NCBI GenBank assembly: GCA_963737575.1
Contig: CAVTTJ010000005.1
Coordinates: 62,001 to 126,000 of the forward strand
Origin: VRUE01 sp963737575
GTDB taxonomy: Bacteria; Actinomycetota; Thermoleophilia; Solirubrobacterales; 70-9
Reading direction: 5' to 3'
Length of the DNA: 64,000 nucleotides
Positions 56,327 through 64,000 of the stretch are shown piece after piece; the first letter of the stretch is position 1, and the number at the start of each line of letters is the position of its first letter. Both the position numbers and the translations under genes were made by a program. The notes under the pieces are model-generated. The model was not told the DNA's origin, did not search any database, and worked only from the letters and a program-made list of their open reading frames with translations.

Positions 56327-58138
56327 ATGGGGTTCCTGACGCCGACAGATCCGCCGTTCGAGATCGCGGAGTGGCGGCGGCTCCCGCACCTCGAGCGGAT
56401 CAAGCCCCTCGCCCAAGACTGGGCGGTCAACGGGTTCGGGACGCCGATCGCCGTCTACCTCCTCTACATCGTCAAGCTCGTCCTCTACGCCGGCGGCGGC
56501 CTGCTGCTGATCTCGGCGACGACGCCGGGCCTCGGCCTCAGCCACCTCTCTAGTTGGTGGACCGAACCGATCGTCTTCGAGAAGGCGGTCGTCTGGACGA
56601 TGCTCTGGGAGGTCCTCGGCCTCGGCGCCGGGTCGCTGCCGCTGACCCTGCGCTTCTCGCCGATGATCGGCGGCGTCCTCTACTGGCTGCGGCCCGGGAC
56701 GGTGCGGCTGCCGCCCTGGCCCGACCGGGTGCCGCTGACCCGCGGCAACCGGCGCACGCTGTTCGACGTCGCGCTCTACGCCGGCCTGCTCGCGTCGCTG
56801 CTCTTCCTGCTGATCGCGGGGGAGACCGGAGGGGCGGTGACGCCTCCGGCCGAAACCAACGGATCCGGCCTCTTGAACTTCGTCAATCTCGCCCCCGTGA
56901 TCGGCTACCCGGGCGGCCACCTCGACCCGGTCGCGGTCGGGGTCGCGCTCGCGTTCCTCGTCGCCGTCGGTCTCCGCGACAAGGTCCCGTTCCTCGCGGC
57001 CCGGGCCGAGGTCTACGGCAACCTGATGATCGTCTTTCTCTTCCCGCTGTCGAACATGGTCGTCGCCTGCCAGCTGATCTTCATCGCCATATGGTGGGGG
57101 GCGGCGTCATCGAAGCTCAACCACCACTTCCCGTTCGTCGTCACGGTGATGATCAGCAACACGCCGTGGAACAGATCGCGAAAGGCGAAGCGGCAGCTCT
57201 ACCGCGACCACCCTCGGGACCTGCTGCCCTCTTCGCTCGGCGCTCTCGCCGCCCACCTCGGGACCGTGATCGAGTTCACCCTGCCGGCGATCCTGCTGGT
57301 CACGGCGGGCGGGACGATCGGGACGATCGCCGTCGCCGGGATGATCGTCTTCCACCTCCACATCCTCTCGACGTTCCCGCTCGCGGTGCCGCTCGAGTGG
57401 AACATCTTCATGATCTTCGGGCTCCTGTTCCTGTTCGGGCACCTCGGCTACGTCCCGTTCTCGACCCTCGACGAACCCCTCCTGATCGCGATCCTCGCGG
57501 TGACCTGCGTCGGCTTCCCGGTTCTCGGCAACCTCCGGCCGGACCTCGTCTCGTTCCTGCCCTCGATGCGCTATTACGCCGGCAACTGGGCGACCAGCCA
57601 GTGGTTGTTCCGACACGGGTCCGAGGACCGCCTCGACGAGGCGCTGGTCAAGTCGGCGCCGACCGTCCGCAAACAGCTCGAGAAGTTCTACGACGAGGAT
57701 CTGATCGACGTCCTCCTCTACAAAGGTCTGGCGTTCCGCTCGATGCACTCGCACGGCCGGGCGCTGAACGGGCTCAGCGCCCGTGCCGTCGACGACATCG
57801 AGCAGTACGACGTCCGCGAGGGCGAGCTCGTCGCCGGCGTCGTCCTCGGCTACAACTTCGGCGACGGGCATTTCCACGATGAGCGCCTCCTGGCCGCGGT
57901 CCAGGAGCGATGCGAGTTCGCGCCCGGGGAGCTGCGGGTGGTGACCCTCGAGTCCCAGCCGGCGAGCCTTAGCGCGATGCGCCGCGCCGGCACCGCGAAC
58001 CGGACTGACGCCGGCCGCCAGCACTACCGGATCTTCGACGCCGCGACCGGGCTCGTCGAGGAGGGCCACGTCCGCGTCGCCGACATGATCGTCCGCCAGC
58101 CCTGGCTCGACGGGCGCCCGTTCCCGGTCAATGAGTGA
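56327..58138 (+). CDS. DUF3556 multi-pass membrane protein
   Basis: A 603-aa protein with about eight to ten membrane helices in its first 420 residues and a soluble C-terminal part. It matches the DUF3556 pattern typical of Actinobacteria: GFLTPTDPPFEIAEWRRLPH at the start, WAVNGFGTPIAVYLLYIVKL, RLPPWPDRVPLTRGNRRTLF, and LLYKGLAFRSMHSHGRALNG near 480. Function not established. ATG 56327. Overlaps the next gene by 8 nt, suggesting a shared operon with the FAD oxidoreductase. Confidence 0.85.
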   Translation: MGFLTPTDPPFEIAEWRRLPHLERIKPLAQDWAVNGFGTPIAVYLLYIVKLVLYAGGGLLLISATTPGLGLSHLSSWWTEPIVFEKAVVWTMLWEVLGLGAGSLPLTLRFSPMIGGVLYWLRPGTVRLPPWPDRVPLTRGNRRTLFDVALYAGLLASLLFLLIAGETGGAVTPPAETNGSGLLNFVNLAPVIGYPGGHLDPVAVGVALAFLVAVGLRDKVPFLAARAEVYGNLMIVFLFPLSNMVVACQLIFIAIWWGAASSKLNHHFPFVVTVMISNTPWNRSRKAKRQLYRDHPRDLLPSSLGALAAHLGTVIEFTLPAILLVTAGGTIGTIAVAGMIVFHLHILSTFPLAVPLEWNIFMIFGLLFLFGHLGYVPFSTLDEPLLIAILAVTCVGFPVLGNLRPDLVSFLPSMRYYAGNWATSQWLFRHGSEDRLDEALVKSAPTVRKQLEKFYDEDLIDVLLYKGLAFRSMHSHGRALNGLSARAVDDIEQYDVREGELVAGVVLGYNFGDGHFHDERLLAAVQERCEFAPGELRVVTLESQPASLSAMRRAGTANRTDAGRQHYRIFDAATGLVEEGHVRVADMIVRQPWLDGRPFPVNE

Positions 58139-59546
58139 GGCGGTGGTCGTAGGCGCCGGGCCGAACGGGCTCGCATGCGCCGCGACCCTCGCCCGGACCG
58201 GTGTCGGGGTGACGGTGATCGAGGCCGCCGAGACGATCGGCGGCGGCACCCGCAGCAGCGAGCTGACGGTCCCTGGGGTGATCCACGACGAGTGCTCGGC
58301 GACGCACCCGCTGGTAGTCGAGTCCCCGGCCTACGCGGGCCTCGACCTCGGGCGCCATGGCCTCGAGTGGGCCTGGACCGATGTCGACCTCGCCCACCCC
58401 CTCGATGACGGCTCGGCGCCGCGCATGGTCCGCTCGATCGAGGAGACGGCCGCGGGACTCGGCGAGGCCGGGCGGGCCTGGGAGCGCGCCTTCGGCCCAT
58501 CGTCGGCGTCCTTCGACGAGCTGAGCGAGGACATCCTGCGGCCGTTCCTCCACCTGCCCCGGCACCCGATGTGGCTCGCCCGCTTCGGGGCCCGGGCCGC
58601 GATGCCCGCGACACTGCTGGCGCGGACCCTCGACAGCGAGGAGGCACGAGCGCTGTTCGGCGGCGTCGCCGCCCACTCGTTCAGCCCCCAGACCGGCCTC
58701 TTCAGCGCGGCGGTCGGGATGGCGCTGATCTCAGCCTGCCACCGCTACGGCTGGCCGGTCGCGCGGGGCGGGTCGCAGGCGATCGCCGACGCGCTGGCGG
58801 CGGTCGTGCGCGAGAGCGGCGGCACGATCGAGACCGGGCGCCCGGTGCGGGCGCTCGCCGATCTTCCCGACGCCGACGCGATCGTCCTCGACCTCGCCCC
58901 GGCGGCGGTCGCCGACCTCGCCGGGAGCCGGATCTCGGCCCGGGCCGCCCGCGGCCTGCGCCACTACCGCCACGGCCCGGGCGCGTTCAAGGTCGACCTC
59001 GCGGTCGAGGGCGGGGTGCCGTGGACGGCCGAGGCCCCGCGCCGCGCCGGGACCGTCCACGCGATCGGCTCCTACGCGGAGATCGTCGCCGCCGAGCACG
59101 AGGTGAACCGCGGCCGGATGCCGGAGCGGCCGTTCGTCCTCGTCGGCCAGCAGTACCTCGCCGACCCGAGCCGCTCCGCCGGCGACGTCCACCCGGTCTG
59201 GTCCTACTGCCACGTCCCCAGCGGTTACCCGGGCGACGCGACCGAGGCGATCCTCGATCAGATCGAACGCTTCGCCCCGGGCCTGCGCGAGCGGGTCGTC
59301 GGCCGCCACGTTCGCTCCGCGGCCGGCCTCGAGGCCCACAACGCCAACTACGTCGGCGGCGACATCATCACCGGCGCGACGAACGGCGTTCAGGCGCTGC
59401 TGCGTCCGCGGCTCGCCCTCGACCCCTACTCGGCCGGCGGCCCCGGCCTCTACATCTGCTCCGCGGCGACCCCGCCCGGCGCCGGCGCCCACGGGATGTG
59501 CGGGTACAACGCCGCGCGCTCAGTGCTCCGCGACCTGGGCGTCTAG
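58131..59546 (+). CDS. Phytoene dehydrogenase-like FAD oxidoreductase
   Basis: A 471-aa FAD-binding amine oxidase/phytoene desaturase-like protein. Rossmann motif VVVGAGPNGLACAATLARTG and GGGTRSSELTVPGVIHDECS at the N-terminus; C-terminal GGDIITGATNGVQALLRPRL and LYICSAATPPGAGAHGMCGY-type substrate end. Typical length. It may act on a lipid or terpenoid. ATG 58131 overlaps DUF3556. The 3' end overlaps the convergent MocR gene by 27 nt. Confidence 0.87.
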   Translation: MSEAVVVGAGPNGLACAATLARTGVGVTVIEAAETIGGGTRSSELTVPGVIHDECSATHPLVVESPAYAGLDLGRHGLEWAWTDVDLAHPLDDGSAPRMVRSIEETAAGLGEAGRAWERAFGPSSASFDELSEDILRPFLHLPRHPMWLARFGARAAMPATLLARTLDSEEARALFGGVAAHSFSPQTGLFSAAVGMALISACHRYGWPVARGGSQAIADALAAVVRESGGTIETGRPVRALADLPDADAIVLDLAPAAVADLAGSRISARAARGLRHYRHGPGAFKVDLAVEGGVPWTAEAPRRAGTVHAIGSYAEIVAAEHEVNRGRMPERPFVLVGQQYLADPSRSAGDVHPVWSYCHVPSGYPGDATEAILDQIERFAPGLRERVVGRHVRSAAGLEAHNANYVGGDIITGATNGVQALLRPRLALDPYSAGGPGLYICSAATPPGAGAHGMCGYNAARSVLRDLGV

Positions 59547-60938
59547 CGCCTCGCCGAGCAGGCGCACTCCGTGCTCGATCGCCGGCTCGGGCAGGTTGCC
59601 GAACCCGAGCACAAGCGCCGGGCGCCCGCCGCCGGTGAACCGGTGCAGCGAGACCCCCTCGACGCCGACCCCGCGCTCGGCGGCGGCGGCGACCAGGCTC
59701 GACTCCTCGATGCCGTCGGGGAGCTCGACCATCTCGTAGAGCCCGGCGGCGCCCTCGCCCGGCGCGCAGGCCGGTGCCCAGCGGGCGAGCGCCGCGATCA
59801 TCGCCTCGCGCCGTTCCTCGTAGCGCAGCCGCATCCGCCGCAGGTGGCGGTCGAGCTCGCCCCGGGCGAGGAAGTCATGCAGCGCGAGCTGGCCGACCGC
59901 CTCCGAACCGGAGTCCTCGACCGTCTTCGCCGCGATCAGGGTCCAGGCGAGCCATGAGGGGGCGAGCATCCACCCGAGCCGCATCGCCGGAGCCAGCCGC
60001 TTGCTCGCCGACCCGATCAGGACGACCCTCTCCGGAGCAAGGCCCTGCAGGGCACCGACGCCGCCGCGGTCGTAGCGGAACTCGGCGTCGAAGTCGTCCT
60101 CGACGATCAGGCCATCTCCGGTCTCGGCCCACTCGATCAGCGCTGCCCGCCGCTCGCTGCTCATCACGCACCCGGTCGGGAACTGGTGGGCGGGGGTGAC
60201 GATCACCGTCGTCGCGCCGCTCGCCTGGAGCAGGTCGACCCGCAGCCCCTCCTCGTCGACCGGAACCGGGACGACCTCGAGGCCCGCCTGTTCGACGGTC
60301 AGCCGGTGGGGGTGCCAGCCCGGATCCTCGAGCGCGACCCGCTCGACTTCCTGCGCGGCGAGCCAGCGACAGAGCAGCGAGAGGCCCTGGGTGAACCCGG
60401 TGCAGATCAGGGTGTGCTCCGGGTCGGTGGCGGCGCCGCGGACCCGCCCCAGGTACTCCGCGAGCGCCTCGCGCAGCTCTGGCACGCCGCGCGGGTCGGC
60501 GTACCCGATCGCCCCGATCGGAGCCTGCCGCCAGGCTGCCCGCAGCGAGCGCAGCCAGCGGTCCCGCGGGAACCCGGCGAGGTCTGGTAGGCCAGGGTGG
60601 AAGTGGTAGGCGAAGCTCGGCAGCAGCGAGCGCGCCGGCGCCCGTGGCGCCGAGGCGCGGACGGCGCTGGCGACGCGGACCGGCGCCCCCTGGCGGGTGT
60701 GGAGATAGCCCTCGGCCGTGAGCTGACCGTAGGCCTCGGTGACGACCCCGCGCGAGACTCCGAGCTCACCTGCAAGCGCCCGGCTAGAGGGAAGCCGCGA
60801 GCCGGCCGCGAGTCGGCCGGCGCGGATGTCGTCGCGGATCGAGCGCTCGATCTGCTCGTGAAGGGCGAGCGGATCGTCGCGGTCGAGCCTCAGCAGCAGT
60901 TCCGGGCCCGCGCCAACTGGCCCATTGGACGACTCCAT
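59520..60938 (-). CDS. MocR-type regulator (GntR HTH fused to aminotransferase domain)
   Basis: A 472-aa fusion: N-terminal winged HTH of the GntR type (LHEQIERSIRDDIRAGRLAA, SRALAGELGVSRGVVTEAYG) and a fold type I aminotransferase-like domain (about 110-470) with PLP-binding Lys in VLIGSASKRLAPAMRLGWML, and DDFDAEFRYD. Such regulators respond to PLP or amino compounds and usually control the adjacent divergent gene. Here that gene encodes an FAD oxidoreductase. ATG 60938. Confidence 0.92.
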   Translation of the reverse strand: MESSNGPVGAGPELLLRLDRDDPLALHEQIERSIRDDIRAGRLAAGSRLPSSRALAGELGVSRGVVTEAYGQLTAEGYLHTRQGAPVRVASAVRASAPRAPARSLLPSFAYHFHPGLPDLAGFPRDRWLRSLRAAWRQAPIGAIGYADPRGVPELREALAEYLGRVRGAATDPEHTLICTGFTQGLSLLCRWLAAQEVERVALEDPGWHPHRLTVEQAGLEVVPVPVDEEGLRVDLLQASGATTVIVTPAHQFPTGCVMSSERRAALIEWAETGDGLIVEDDFDAEFRYDRGGVGALQGLAPERVVLIGSASKRLAPAMRLGWMLAPSWLAWTLIAAKTVEDSGSEAVGQLALHDFLARGELDRHLRRMRLRYEERREAMIAALARWAPACAPGEGAAGLYEMVELPDGIEESSLVAAAAERGVGVEGVSLHRFTGGGRPALVLGFGNLPEPAIEHGVRLLGEALDAQVAEH

Positions 60939-60939
60939 T

Positions 60940-60963
60940 ACTGGAACTGTATATCGGACCAGT
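60940..60963. promoter_or_regulatory. Candidate MocR operator/promoter
   Basis: The imperfect inverted repeat ACTGGaaC ... GgaCCAGT spans 24 bp around TGTATATC in the 69-nt gap between the divergent genes. It begins 2 nt from the MocR start codon. The AT-rich centre TATAT may be a -10 element. Proposed site of MocR binding. Confidence 0.5.
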
Positions 60964-61007
60964 CAGGCCCTAACTTTCGTCCCACAAGCACCCGAGGAGG
61001 TCGCACG

Positions 61008-62171
61008 ATGGGCGGTATCACGATTGTCGGAGGCGGTATCGCAGGGTTGGTCGCGGCGATCACCTGCGCGGAGTCCGAGGCCGAGGTCACGCTGCTCGAG
61101 GCCCATTACGAGCTTGGCGGGCGCGCCCGCAGCGCCGAGCGCCCCTACCGGGCAAACCTCGGCCCCCACGTTCTCTACAAGGACGGCCCGTTCTGCCGCT
61201 GGCTGCGCGAGCGCGATCTGATGCCGCGGACCCGCGGGGTGCCGCTGGCCCCGATCCGCTTCCGCTGGGAGGGCGAGCTGCGCCGGACGCCGCCGCTCGC
61301 CACCGCCCCCGCCGTCCTGCGGCTGCGCGGCCGCCAGGCGCCCTCCGACCGCGACTTCCGCAGCTGGGCGACCGAGCTCACCGACGCGCCGACCGCCCAG
61401 ATCCTCTCGGCGGCGGCCGGCGTCTACACCTTCCACCACGACCCGGGGGAGCTCTCGGCCGAGTTCATCTGGGGTCGCACCGTGCGGGCGCTCCTCAATG
61501 CGCCGCCGCCGGCCCGCTACGTGATCGGCGGCTGGAGCTCCCTGGTCGAGCTGCTCGAGGGCCGCGCCCGCCGCCTCGGTGTCCGGATCGAGACCGGCAA
61601 TTGCGTCACGTCGATCCCCGACCGCCCGGCGATCGTCGCGACCGAGCTCTGCCAGGCGCGCGACCTGCTCGGCGACGACTCGCTCGCGTGGCTCAGCGGC
61701 CGCACGGTCTGCCTCGACCTCGGGGTCGAACACCGCCGCGGCGACCCGTTCGTCGTCTCCGACCTCGACGAGGCGGGCTGGTTCGAGCGCTACAGCGCCG
61801 CCGACTCGAGTCTCTCGCCGCAGGGCAAGGAGCTGGTCCAGGCGCAGATGCCGATCCGCCCCGACGAGAGCCCCGACCAGGCGTGCATGCGGCTCGAGAA
61901 GCTGATCGACCTTGCGCTGCCCGGTTGGCGCGAGCGCGAGACCTGGCGGCGGCGGACGGTGATGGACGGGCGCAGCGGCGCCCTCGACCTGCCGGGCACG
62001 ACCTGGAGCGACCGGCCCGCCGTCGATCGCGGCGACGGCGTCTTCGTCGCCGGCGACATGATGGCCTCGCCGGGCCTGCTCTCCGAAGTCGCCTGGGGGA
62101 GCGGCGTCGAGGCCGCGCGCGGCGCGGTCGCGGCCCTCGCCCCGAGCCGCACGACGCTCCGGGCCGCCTGA
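61008..62171 (+). CDS. FAD-dependent oxidoreductase (NAD(P)-binding, amine oxidase/phytoene-type)
   Basis: A 387-aa protein with N-terminal Rossmann GGGIAGLVAAITCAESEAEV and GGRARSAERPYRANLGPHVL, a middle region with few recognised motifs, and C-terminal DGVFVAGDMMASPGLLSEVA typical of FAD amine oxidase-like proteins. GAGGAGG at 60994-61000 sets the start at ATG 61008. Substrate unknown; likely the target of the divergent MocR regulator. Confidence 0.85.
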   Translation: MGGITIVGGGIAGLVAAITCAESEAEVTLLEAHYELGGRARSAERPYRANLGPHVLYKDGPFCRWLRERDLMPRTRGVPLAPIRFRWEGELRRTPPLATAPAVLRLRGRQAPSDRDFRSWATELTDAPTAQILSAAAGVYTFHHDPGELSAEFIWGRTVRALLNAPPPARYVIGGWSSLVELLEGRARRLGVRIETGNCVTSIPDRPAIVATELCQARDLLGDDSLAWLSGRTVCLDLGVEHRRGDPFVVSDLDEAGWFERYSAADSSLSPQGKELVQAQMPIRPDESPDQACMRLEKLIDLALPGWRERETWRRRTVMDGRSGALDLPGTTWSDRPAVDRGDGVFVAGDMMASPGLLSEVAWGSGVEAARGAVAALAPSRTTLRAA

Positions 62172-62181
62172 GTCGCTCGCA

Positions 62182-62218
62182 AGGCGCTTTCCCGAAGCAT
62201 GGCTTAGGAAAAGCGCCT
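62182..62218. terminator. Bidirectional terminator hairpin
   Basis: AGGCGCTTTCC and GGAAAAGCGCCT form an 11-bp stem with one extra A, and the loop holds a smaller AAGC-ATG-GCTT stem. It lies between two convergent genes, overlapping the last bases of the exonuclease gene, and should terminate both. Confidence 0.7.
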
Positions 62219-63095
62219 AGGCCTCGAAGCTCTCGAGCCGCTCGGCGAGGCGGTTCATCCCCCGCTCGCGGGCGGCGGCCGCGGCGCCCTCCCAATCGGT
62301 CGGGCGATCCGGTGGACGCTCGACCCCGGCGTCGCGCAGGGTCGCGATGTCCTTGAACGCGAGCAGCTCCTCACGGGAGTCGAGCAGAGCGCCGCGCAGC
62401 TTCGGGCGCGACTCGCGGATCGCGTTGTCGAGGACCGTCTCGAGCGATCCGTGGCGGCGAAGCAGCTCCGCGGCGGTCTTCTCACCGACGCCCTTCGCGC
62501 CCGGGATGCCGTCGGAGGGGTCGCCGCGGAGGGCGATGAAGTCGGGTACCTGGGCCGGGTCGATCCCGTAGCGCTCCCGCACGCCCTCCGGTGTCACCTC
62601 TTCGGCGCCTTTGCCGCCGGTGCGGACGTAGAGGACGGTGACCCGCTCTCCGGCGCACTGGTACATGTCGCGGTCGCCGGTCAGCAGCAGGGCCCGGCCG
62701 CCCGCCTCGGCCTCGAGCCGGGCGTAGGTCCCGAGCAGGTCGTCGGCCTCGAGCGACTCGCTGGCCGCGACGGTCCACCCGAACGCCTCGAAGAACTCCC
62801 GGCAGTCGGCCCACTGCGGCGCGAGCTCGTCGGGCACCTCCTCGCGATCGGCGTGGTAGGCGGGGAAGAGCTCGGTCCGGTAGGAGGCGGCGTCGGGCCC
62901 GAAGCAGAGGACCATTGCGCGCGGGCGGTGGGCTTCGACCTCACGGAGGATCAGGTTGGCGGCGCCGAGCAGGGCGTTGACCGGGTTGCCGTCGGGGCCG
63001 ACGATCGTTTTCGGCAGCGCGTAGAAGGCTCGGAACAGCATCGAGGGGGTGTCGACCGCGAGCAATGGCCGCGTCTTCGCAGAGCCTCGTCCCAT
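62217..63095 (-). CDS. 5'-3' exonuclease (Pol I N-terminal-like, stand-alone)
   Basis: A 292-aa protein equivalent to the FEN-type N-terminal domain of DNA polymerase I. Acidic metal ligands are in LLAVDTPSMLFRAFYALPK, ESLEADDLLGTYA, and LLLTGDRDMYQ; the H3TH motif is in FIALRGDPSDGIPGAKGVGE. It removes RNA primers or flaps from DNA 5' ends. No polymerase domain is attached. ATG 63095. Ends in the terminator region. Confidence 0.93.
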   Translation of the reverse strand: MGRGSAKTRPLLAVDTPSMLFRAFYALPKTIVGPDGNPVNALLGAANLILREVEAHRPRAMVLCFGPDAASYRTELFPAYHADREEVPDELAPQWADCREFFEAFGWTVAASESLEADDLLGTYARLEAEAGGRALLLTGDRDMYQCAGERVTVLYVRTGGKGAEEVTPEGVRERYGIDPAQVPDFIALRGDPSDGIPGAKGVGEKTAAELLRRHGSLETVLDNAIRESRPKLRGALLDSREELLAFKDIATLRDAGVERPPDRPTDWEGAAAAARERGMNRLAERLESFEA

Positions 63096-63119
63096 CGGAC
63101 GAAGACTAGGGGCCGCGGC

Positions 63120-63512
63120 TCAGTCGCCCCACCAGCCGTTGAGGAGCTCGAAGTCCCCGTCCTCGGCCCGGACCCCCGTCGCGATGTACTCGAGCCCGTC
63201 CGGCCCCGCCTCGAAGGCGCGGGTGACGCCGGGGCCGATCCGTACGGCGTCGAGCGCCTCGACCTCGACGATCTCACCATTGACGTTGACCCGGCCGGCG
63301 CCCGAGAGGACGACGTAGATCTCCTCAACCTTCTCGTGCCGGTGGCCGAACGCCTGGCGCTTTTCGGGGGCGAGCCGGTGGTAGCTGAGGCCGGCCTGCT
63401 CGACCTCGAGGTCCGTGTTCGCGAAACGAGCCTGCTGGAACTCGCCGAGGCCGAACCTGGGGGCCGAGTCCTCGACCTCGGTGAGTCTCTTTTTCGTAAA
63501 CGGAGGGGCCAT
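63120..63512 (-). CDS. Cupin-domain protein
   Basis: A 130-aa cupin: KRQAFGHRHEKVEEIYVVLS supplies the metal ligands (His, His, Glu) and GPGVTRAFEAGPDGLEYIAT the second motif. ATG 63512 shares bases with the ATG 63511 of the opposite strand. Ligand unknown. Confidence 0.85.
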   Translation of the reverse strand: MAPPFTKKRLTEVEDSAPRFGLGEFQQARFANTDLEVEQAGLSYHRLAPEKRQAFGHRHEKVEEIYVVLSGAGRVNVNGEIVEVEALDAVRIGPGVTRAFEAGPDGLEYIATGVRAEDGDFELLNGWWGD

Positions 63513-63531
63513 GCGAGATACGGTCCCCGCG

Positions 63532-64000
63532 ATGGGCGGAGACCAAACTCCCCGGATCGGGCCCGGATCCCGCCGCCAGATCGGCCTCCTCAATGCCTGG
63601 ATCGCGAGGCTTTTCGGGCTCGCGGCGGGCGGCCGGCCGCCACCGGGGATCTTCACCACGCTCGCCCGCCACCGGCGCCTGTTCCGGCGCTGGCTCTGGT
63701 TCGCGGGGGCGCTGATGCCGCGCGGCAGGCTGCCGCGGGAGGACACCGAGCTGGTGATCCTGCGCGTCGCCGACAACACCGGCTGCGAGTACGAGTGGAG
63801 CCACCACGTCCGGATCGGCAGCAGGGCGGGCCTCAGCCGTGAGCAGATCGCCCGGGTCCGCGAGGGCGCCGGCGCCGCGGGCTGGTCGGAGCGGCAGTCC
63901 ATGCTGCTGGCCGCCGCCGACGAGCTCCACGCAGACGGCGCGATCGGCGATGAGCTCTGGGCCCGTCTTGCGGCGGAGCTCGACGAGGTCGAGCTGATCG
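63532..64000 (+). CDS. Carboxymuconolactone decarboxylase family protein (cut by window edge)
   Basis: An open frame to the window end. The visible part matches the CMD/AhpD-like fold: MPRGRLPREDTELVILRVAD, then NTGCEYEWSHHVRIGSRAGL with the catalytic-type Cys and His (ExxxxCxYEWxxH), and AGWSERQSMLLAAADELHAD. ATG 63532 is chosen; ATG 63511 would share its start with the opposite-strand cupin. These proteins act in peroxide or lactone chemistry; the substrate is not known. The 3' end lies outside the window. Confidence 0.82.
   Translation, partial: MGGDQTPRIGPGSRRQIGLLNAWIARLFGLAAGGRPPPGIFTTLARHRRLFRRWLWFAGALMPRGRLPREDTELVILRVADNTGCEYEWSHHVRIGSRAGLSREQIARVREGAGAAGWSERQSMLLAAADELHADGAIGDELWARLAAELDEVELI

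Overview
The window is strongly GC-rich actinobacterial DNA, and I infer the class Thermoleophilia (Solirubrobacterales/Conexibacter-like). The main clue is a family of exported proteins with an N-terminus of the type LTFANVTSCLALFVALGGASYA followed by KNSVGxKQLKKNAVTTAKVK-like repeats. Others are RCC1/FecR-like, RTX and parallel beta-helix secreted proteins, GTG/TTG starts with ATGA/GTGA gene overlaps, and a LexA box of the actinobacterial type. No rRNA, tRNA, CRISPR array or replication origin was seen.

Layout. 0-5 kb: two TetR regulators and a potDBCA polyamine-type ABC transporter. 5-6.3 kb: secreted choice-of-anchor D protein. 6.3-10.8 kb: a two-component system followed by a flavin/heme membrane redox cluster (cytochrome-like membrane protein, EYVEPEP-repeat protein, ApbE, ferric-reductase-like protein). 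10.7-12.3 kb: DUF393 and DUF2867 genes divergent from a TetR gene, with a clear inverted-repeat operator between them. 12.3-18.5 kb: surface/secreted repeat proteins, PhzF, an M14 peptidase and a relic of a cyclic-nucleotide-binding domain. 18.5-22.3 kb: nitronate monooxygenase, a membrane-anchored phosphodiesterase and an MBL hydrolase.

22.3-30.3 kb is an accessory region: a decayed helix-turn-helix gene, four paralogous exported proteins (three clustered on the minus strand with signs of tandem duplication and gene conversion), an excisionase-like HTH gene, small zinc-finger proteins, a 111-aa gene with a LexA box at its start, and a tyrosine integrase broken by a frameshift and a stop codon. 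It looks like the remains of an integrated element.

30.3-42 kb: PAP2 phosphatase, aldehyde dehydrogenase, secreted propeller and RTX proteins, GNAT, an SDR reductase, MFS transporters and a structured 200-nt intergenic segment with a mini-ORF and a terminator. 40.4-46.4 kb: an MFS transporter fused to a cNMP-binding domain lies close to a CHASE2 adenylate/guanylate cyclase and an RCC1 propeller protein. 46.5-51.3 kb: a LexA-controlled mutagenesis operon (imuB, DUF6504, dnaE2). 51.2-64 kb: cupins, an M55 peptidase, a frameshifted DUF2855 gene, a secreted protein, a flavin monooxygenase, DUF3556, FAD oxidoreductases around a MocR-type regulator, a 5'-3' exonuclease and a partial carboxymuconolactone decarboxylase-like gene.

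The most interesting points are the identical 14-bp SOS boxes at the start codons of imuB and of the uncharacterised 111-aa gene, the mosaic three-gene surface-protein array with a truncated neighbour copy, the structured intergenic mini-ORF locus near 39.4 kb, and the ApbE redox cluster that lacks an obvious flavinylation target.
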